Source of the DNA: Bacteroidota bacterium
GTDB taxonomy: Bacteria > Bacteroidota > Bacteroidia > Palsa-965
DNA length: 64,000 nucleotides
NCBI GenBank assembly: GCA_006218065.1
Contig: VBWE01000009.1
Span: 1 to 64,000, forward strand
Reading direction: 5' to 3'
Both the position numbers and the translations under genes were made by a program. Of this stretch, positions 59,446 through 64,000 are shown in pieces. Under the pieces are notes generated by a model, which made no database searches, was not told the DNA's origin, and worked only from the letters and a program-made list of their open reading frames with translations. Every line of letters begins with the position of its first letter. Positions within the stretch are counted from its first letter, which is position 1.

Positions 59446-60040
59446 TTACGGTTTTTTCGCACGAGTCATTTCGCGCTTTCCGGGAGGACCGGGAACGGTC
59501 TCTACAAGGAAGCCGGCCGCTTTGAGATTTCGCTTCACTTCGCCTTTGGCACAATGGGTCACCAGGAGCGATCCGGGGCACATGCAGGCAAAAATCCGCC
59601 AGCGTTGTTTCCAGTTTGAGCAGGGAAAAATTGCTGCCGAAATTTTCTTTCACTTCCCAGGGGCAGGTATGCATTTTCATAAAAATTTCTTCCCCGTCGG
59701 GCGATTTCAGTTCGCCGGGATAATTCAGCTGCGCCGCCGTTGACGCATCCACCGGAAACGCTTCCAGCGAAGTATAATCAACCGATACGGCCACATGCCG
59801 GTTCCGCTCCCAGGTGAGCAACGCATTCAACCCGGTGCCGAAACCCATTTCCAGGATGCGTAAACGTGCAGAGACTTTGTAAATCAGTTCTTCGTACCCG
59901 TGTTTGATAAAAACATGCAGCGACTCGCGCAGCGCACCGTGCGTGGAATGATAATGTTCGTCAAAAGCAGGCAGGTAAATGGAATGCGAACCGTCGCCGG
60001 TAGCCACCAGTTTACGTTCGTAGAAACGGGGATCATTCAT
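59446..60040 (-). pseudogene. mnmD: Disrupted mnmD (tRNA 5-methylaminomethyl-2-thiouridine methyltransferase domain)
   Basis: Intact N-terminus to LLKLETTLADF; family C-terminus LLVTHCAKGEVKRNLKAAGFLVETVPGPPGKREMTRAKKP* is in a different frame, with the central segment missing. The ORF-track C-terminus (CLHVPRIAPGDPLCQRR...) is out of frame. Confidence 0.8.
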
Positions 60041-60093
60041 CCGGGTATTTTCGATCAGGTAGTTTAGAATTCCCGGCAGCGGAAAAACAGTTT

Positions 60094-60180
60094 GTAGTCA
60101 TTGCGAGCGCAGCGGGCGCCATCGCTTGATTTGGCAACGTTGCCCTTCGGAAGCGATGGTGCCCGCTGCGCAATGACTAC
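60094..60180. repeat. Long imperfect hairpin (REP/MITE-like)
   Basis: gtagtcattgcgagcgcagcgggcgccatcgctt / aagcgatggtgcccgctgcgcaatgactac (4-nt insertion and one mismatch); second nested pair gtttgtagtc (about 60090) / gactacaaac (60199-60208). Confidence 0.9.
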
Positions 60181-60211
60181 TTAGACGTTGTCCGCTGCGA
60201 CTACAAACCTG

Positions 60212-62365
60212 TTACTTACTGAGAATCTTAAATTCCGTACGGCGGTTTTGCTGGTGATCTTCTTCCGTAACGCCCTGCGTGATGAGTTTGGTTTCTCCGT
60301 AACCCATCGCGGTAAGCCTGCTGGGCGCAATTCCCTTCTGCGTGAGGTAATCCACTACGCTCTGGGAACGATTCTGCGAAAGCCTCAGGTTATAATCGTC
60401 ATCTCCGCGTTTATCCGTGTGACCGCTGATTTCAATTTTCATGGTCGGGATATCGGTCAGCAGTTTGATGAGGCGATCCAGTTCCACCTGCGACTCGGGG
60501 CGGAGCGTGGATTTGTTGTAATCGAAGAAGATATTCCGCAGTACGATCACGGCGCCCACCTGTACGTTTTTCAGCTGCACGTCTTTCACTACTTCCTGGT
60601 ACGCAGCAGTGGCGGGAATATCGAAGTTTTCCGAATGGAACAGGTAGCCGTCCGCTTTTACGGCGATGCCGTAGTTTTTACCCGAAGGCAGCGTGACCAG
60701 GTACTTGCCGGTAGAACTGTTCGAGGTAAACGTAGCGATCACCTGCCGCAGTTCGTTATCCACCAGTTCGATCTGTGCGGCAAGCGGTTTCTGCGTGACA
60801 GCATCGGTGATGGTGCCTTTCAGGATGGTAACCGACGACGTTTTGATTTCTACCGGCGGAGCGGCGGCGTTTTTCACCGGCGCGGCCAGGCTGGCGATCA
60901 GGTTGTCTTCCGTGTTCAGCGCCAGCGGCTTTTCCGGGCCGAGAAAGGTGATTTTGTAAATGTCTTTTTCCCCGTAACTCTGGCCATAATCTCCGCCCGA
61001 TTTGGCGGAAGCGAAATACCCGTGACGACCGCTGCCCGAGATGACGAAAAATACGTCGTCGTCCGGACCGTTGATCGGGTAACCGAGATTTTCGGGCGTG
61101 CTCCATTTCCCGTTTTCGAACGTGCATTTGAAAATATCGTAGCCGCCCATACTCTTGTGTCCCTGCGAACTGAAGTAGAACGTCTTTCCATCGGGGTGAA
61201 CGAAAATGGCATCTTCGTTATACATGGTATTCACCGTGTTCCCGATATTGATTCCCGTTCCCCACTTCCCTTTCGGGTCCCTGGTCGACATCCAGATATC
61301 ATGCGTACCGAAAGAACCTTCTTTGCGGCTGCTGACAAAATAAAAATTCGCACCGTCGTACGATAATCCGCAGGAAGGTTCGTGTCTTTCGGTGTTGATA
61401 TTTTTGTTCATTCTTTCGGGCTCGCTCCATTCAATACCGAAAAGCGAACTTTCGTACAGGTCGCCGCCGTTATCGCCGCGGTAGATGAACAGCGTTTGCC
61501 CGTCCGGGGAAAGTCCGCCGGTGGCATCGTGGTTCTTCGAGTTAATCTTGCTGCCGATGTTTACCGCCGGCTGCCAGGAACCGTTTTTGTAAAGCGACAT
61601 AAAAACGTCCTCGAAATAAATTCCTTCCTGCAAACCGCCGGTGCAATTGTCGCGAACGGAGGTGAAGAACATCATCGATTCGTCGGCGGTAATGATCGGA
61701 CCGTATTCCGGGAACTTGGTATTGATACCGTTTCCTACGTTATCGATGAACACGCGCTGCGGAGTTTTCATGAAATCTTTGCCGTTGATGCATTCGTTCA
61801 CTTTTTTATCCATGTCCGAGATGCGCTCTTTATTGTCCTTCGGATTGGTACGCAGCATGGACTGGTGCATTTTATATTCGTCCATCGCTTTGTCCCATTG
61901 CATATTGAGATGATACAACCGTCCGAGGTAATAATGGATATCGGGATCGACGCCCGGCTTCAGTTTAAACGCCTGTTCGAGATACGTCAGCGCTTTCAGT
62001 TTTTTCTCCGGCTGGAAATAATACGCTACGCCGATGCGGTAATTCAGCAGGGCGTTATTCGGGTTGAACGCGTTTGCTTTCAGGTACGGATCAATGCAGC
62101 GTGAAAACTGGTCGATGGCTTCGAAGGTTCTCGTTTCGTTGAGGCCTGCGGGATAATACCCGTTCTCTTTGGCAAAAGCCTGGAATGCTTCGAGCGAAAA
62201 GCCCATCCCGACGTTAAAAAAATCATCGCCGGCTTCCACATTTCTTTTTGCCTCTTTGTATTCGTCCTTTTTGCCGGGGAAATTGTCCTTTTCAAATTCC
62301 ACGTTTGTCTGTGCGCCGAGTGTGGCGGAAAACAGCAGGGCGGCAAGTGTATATCGTTTGATCAT
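60212..62365 (-). CDS. OmpA family protein with TPR, PD40 beta-propeller and CRD-like domains (PorE-like)
   Basis: TPR N-terminus; GLSPDGQTLFIYRGDNGGDLYES; SVTILKGTITDAVTQKPLAAQIELVD; MKIEISGHTDKRGDDDYNLRLSQNRSQSVVDYL. Start corrected to 62365. Confidence 0.93.
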   Translation of the reverse strand: MIKRYTLAALLFSATLGAQTNVEFEKDNFPGKKDEYKEAKRNVEAGDDFFNVGMGFSLEAFQAFAKENGYYPAGLNETRTFEAIDQFSRCIDPYLKANAFNPNNALLNYRIGVAYYFQPEKKLKALTYLEQAFKLKPGVDPDIHYYLGRLYHLNMQWDKAMDEYKMHQSMLRTNPKDNKERISDMDKKVNECINGKDFMKTPQRVFIDNVGNGINTKFPEYGPIITADESMMFFTSVRDNCTGGLQEGIYFEDVFMSLYKNGSWQPAVNIGSKINSKNHDATGGLSPDGQTLFIYRGDNGGDLYESSLFGIEWSEPERMNKNINTERHEPSCGLSYDGANFYFVSSRKEGSFGTHDIWMSTRDPKGKWGTGINIGNTVNTMYNEDAIFVHPDGKTFYFSSQGHKSMGGYDIFKCTFENGKWSTPENLGYPINGPDDDVFFVISGSGRHGYFASAKSGGDYGQSYGEKDIYKITFLGPEKPLALNTEDNLIASLAAPVKNAAAPPVEIKTSSVTILKGTITDAVTQKPLAAQIELVDNELRQVIATFTSNSSTGKYLVTLPSGKNYGIAVKADGYLFHSENFDIPATAAYQEVVKDVQLKNVQVGAVIVLRNIFFDYNKSTLRPESQVELDRLIKLLTDIPTMKIEISGHTDKRGDDDYNLRLSQNRSQSVVDYLTQKGIAPSRLTAMGYGETKLITQGVTEEDHQQNRRTEFKILSK

Positions 62366-62385
62366 GGCTTTCGTTCTTGAGATCA

Positions 62386-63426
62386 TTAATTGCATACGTA
62401 CGCTTTGGCCTGCACATTACCGAGCGAGGCGGCCTTCTTGAAATCGTTGCAGGCTCCGTAATCGTCGCGCAGCATTTCTTTTGCGATGCCCCGGTTCATG
62501 TACGCTTCGGCATAATCCGCCTTGAGCGAAATCGCCTTATCACAGTCGGCCACACAGCCTTTGTAATCCTTCTGTTTGTATTTCACCGCTGCGCGGTTGT
62601 TCCAGGCAAAAACGTAATCGCTTTTCAGTTCCACCGCCCTGGAGAAATCGGCCAGCGCACCGGATACGTCGTTCAGGTCGTGCTTTGCGCTTCCCCGGTT
62701 ATTGTATGCGATATAATAATCCTGTTTCAGGCTGATCGCCGTTCCGTAAGCGTCCACGGCGCCTTTGAGGTCGCCCTTTTCGCGGCGTGCGCTGCCGAGG
62801 TTATTATAAACGAATGCCAGCGCCGGGTTTGCTTTGGCGGCCTGCTGGTAATCGGAAATGGCTCCGTCCAGGTCTTTCAGCATACGTTTTGCGCTTCCGC
62901 GATCGTTCCAGGCGTAAGCATAATCGGGCTTGAGCGTGACGGCCATACTGAAATCCTCCACGGCGCCTTTGTAATCCTCTTTACCGAATTTGGCAACGCC
63001 GCGATGATAATAGGCCTGTTCGTTTTTCCCGTTCACAGTGGCAGCCAGCGTAAAATCGGCAATGGCCCCGTCCACATCGCCGCCCGCGTTTTTCGCCTGT
63101 CCACGGCTGAAAGCGGCATAATCGGCTGCGGGATTCAGGCTGAGCGACTTGTCGAAATCGGCGATGGCGTCTTTGTCCATTTTCAGTTCGATCTTAGCCA
63201 GCCCGCGGTTGTAAAATGCTTTTTCGAAGTCGGCTTTCAGGGCGATAGCCTGGCTGAAATCGGCTACGGCGCCGGCATAATCTCTCGACTGGAATTTGGA
63301 AATTCCGCTGTTGTAGGCTTTCTCAGCCTCCTGGTTGCCGGGAAGTGTACTGACTTTTACCGTATCCTGGGCGAAAATCCCGAAAGGCAAAAGCAATACT
63401 CCCGCGAAAAGTAATTTGCGAATCAT
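62386..63426 (-). CDS. Secreted tetratricopeptide repeat protein
   Basis: Signal MIRKLLFAGVLLLPFGIFAQ and about nine TPRs (AVADFSQAIALKADFEKAFYNRGLAKIELKMDKDAIADFDKSL). Start corrected to 63426. Confidence 0.92.
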   Translation of the reverse strand: MIRKLLFAGVLLLPFGIFAQDTVKVSTLPGNQEAEKAYNSGISKFQSRDYAGAVADFSQAIALKADFEKAFYNRGLAKIELKMDKDAIADFDKSLSLNPAADYAAFSRGQAKNAGGDVDGAIADFTLAATVNGKNEQAYYHRGVAKFGKEDYKGAVEDFSMAVTLKPDYAYAWNDRGSAKRMLKDLDGAISDYQQAAKANPALAFVYNNLGSARREKGDLKGAVDAYGTAISLKQDYYIAYNNRGSAKHDLNDVSGALADFSRAVELKSDYVFAWNNRAAVKYKQKDYKGCVADCDKAISLKADYAEAYMNRGIAKEMLRDDYGACNDFKKAASLGNVQAKAYVCN

Positions 63427-63616
63427 AAGCCTGGTTTGGTTGTTGGTTCGATAGGGTGAAGATAAAAAAAAACGCGTACCGTTCATCATTCTTACCGACC
63501 GTTTTCCGGGGAAGGCCCCGACCTGATTTCCGGGCAAACAGCAGTAGTATTTTAACCGCAAAAGACAAGCAGCAAAAGGAACATTAATTATTACATTTGC
63601 AGTCAAAGTAAATTTT

Positions 63617-64000
63617 ATGGCGAAGAAAAAGACCGCTTTGCTCGGTCCGTCCTCCATCTCTTTCCTCGAAAGATATCTGAACAATGCCTCCCCGACCGGT
63701 TTTGAAACCTCGGGACAGAAACTGTGGCTTGATTATGTCAAACCCTTTGTCGATACGCATTTTGTTGATTCGTACGGCACAGCAGTCGCCGTAATCAACC
63801 CGAAAGCGGATTACAAAGTGGTGATCGAAGCGCATGCCGACGAGATTTCGTGGTTCGTGCATTATATAACGAAAGACGGTTTTGTTTACCTGCGCCGCAA
63901 CGGCGGTTCCGATCACCAGATCGCCCCGTCCAAGCGCGTGAATATTCATACCTCCAAAGGCATCGTCAAAGCCGTTTTCGGCTGGCCGGCCATCCATACC
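63617..64000 (+). CDS. M42 family metallopeptidase, N-terminal part (truncated at window end)
   Basis: MAKKKTALLGPSSISFLERYLNNASPTGFETSGQKLWLDYVKPFVDTHFVDSYGTAVAVINPKADYKVVIEAHADEISWFVHYITKDGFVYLRRNGGSDHQIAPSKRVNIHTSKGIVKAVFGWPAIHT, translated by hand; no stop before the edge. Confidence 0.9.
   Translation, partial: MAKKKTALLGPSSISFLERYLNNASPTGFETSGQKLWLDYVKPFVDTHFVDSYGTAVAVINPKADYKVVIEAHADEISWFVHYITKDGFVYLRRNGGSDHQIAPSKRVNIHTSKGIVKAVFGWPAIHT

Noticed and set aside
60188-61366. 392-aa plus ORF antisense to the PorE-like protein
   Set aside because: Shadow ORF; the OmpA/PD40 motifs are on the minus strand.
1-64000. tRNA, rRNA or known riboswitch genes
   Set aside because: None recognised by eye in intergenic spaces; a tRNAscan-SE/Infernal run would be decisive.

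Overview
This 64 kb window reads as Bacteroidota-type chromosome. Evidence: T9SS type A C-terminal sorting domains, a PorE-like OmpA protein, Bacteroidota -7 boxes (TAnnTTTG), DUF4783 and DUF4834 genes, and an rlmH-DUF4783-nadC neighbourhood. No rRNA, CRISPR array, transposase, integrase or phage module was recognised. Content: an ECF sigma/anti-sigma/Spy-like unit (0.2-1.5 kb); an AT-rich foreign-looking island with two minus-strand genes, each followed 8-9 nt after its stop by an attC-like inverted element (1.58-3.7 kb); housekeeping genes (Lhr-type helicase, dGTPase, RdgB-like pyrophosphatase, RlmH, NadC, YihY, M1 peptidase); a 1011-aa DUF4157 (eCIS-core-like) protein with a second HExxH motif; a large surface-glycan region (about 20-38.6 kb plus 46.8-54.1 kb); T9SS cargo proteins; c-type-haem-motif proteins; an apparently disrupted mnmD; and a truncated M42 peptidase at the right edge that the ORF track omits. 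The leads I rank highest are the cassette-like island and its RX4H (HEPN-like) gene, the two-zincin DUF4157 protein, the broken mnmD, and several unrelated intergenic inverted-repeat elements. All family calls come from reading motifs; no search was run.
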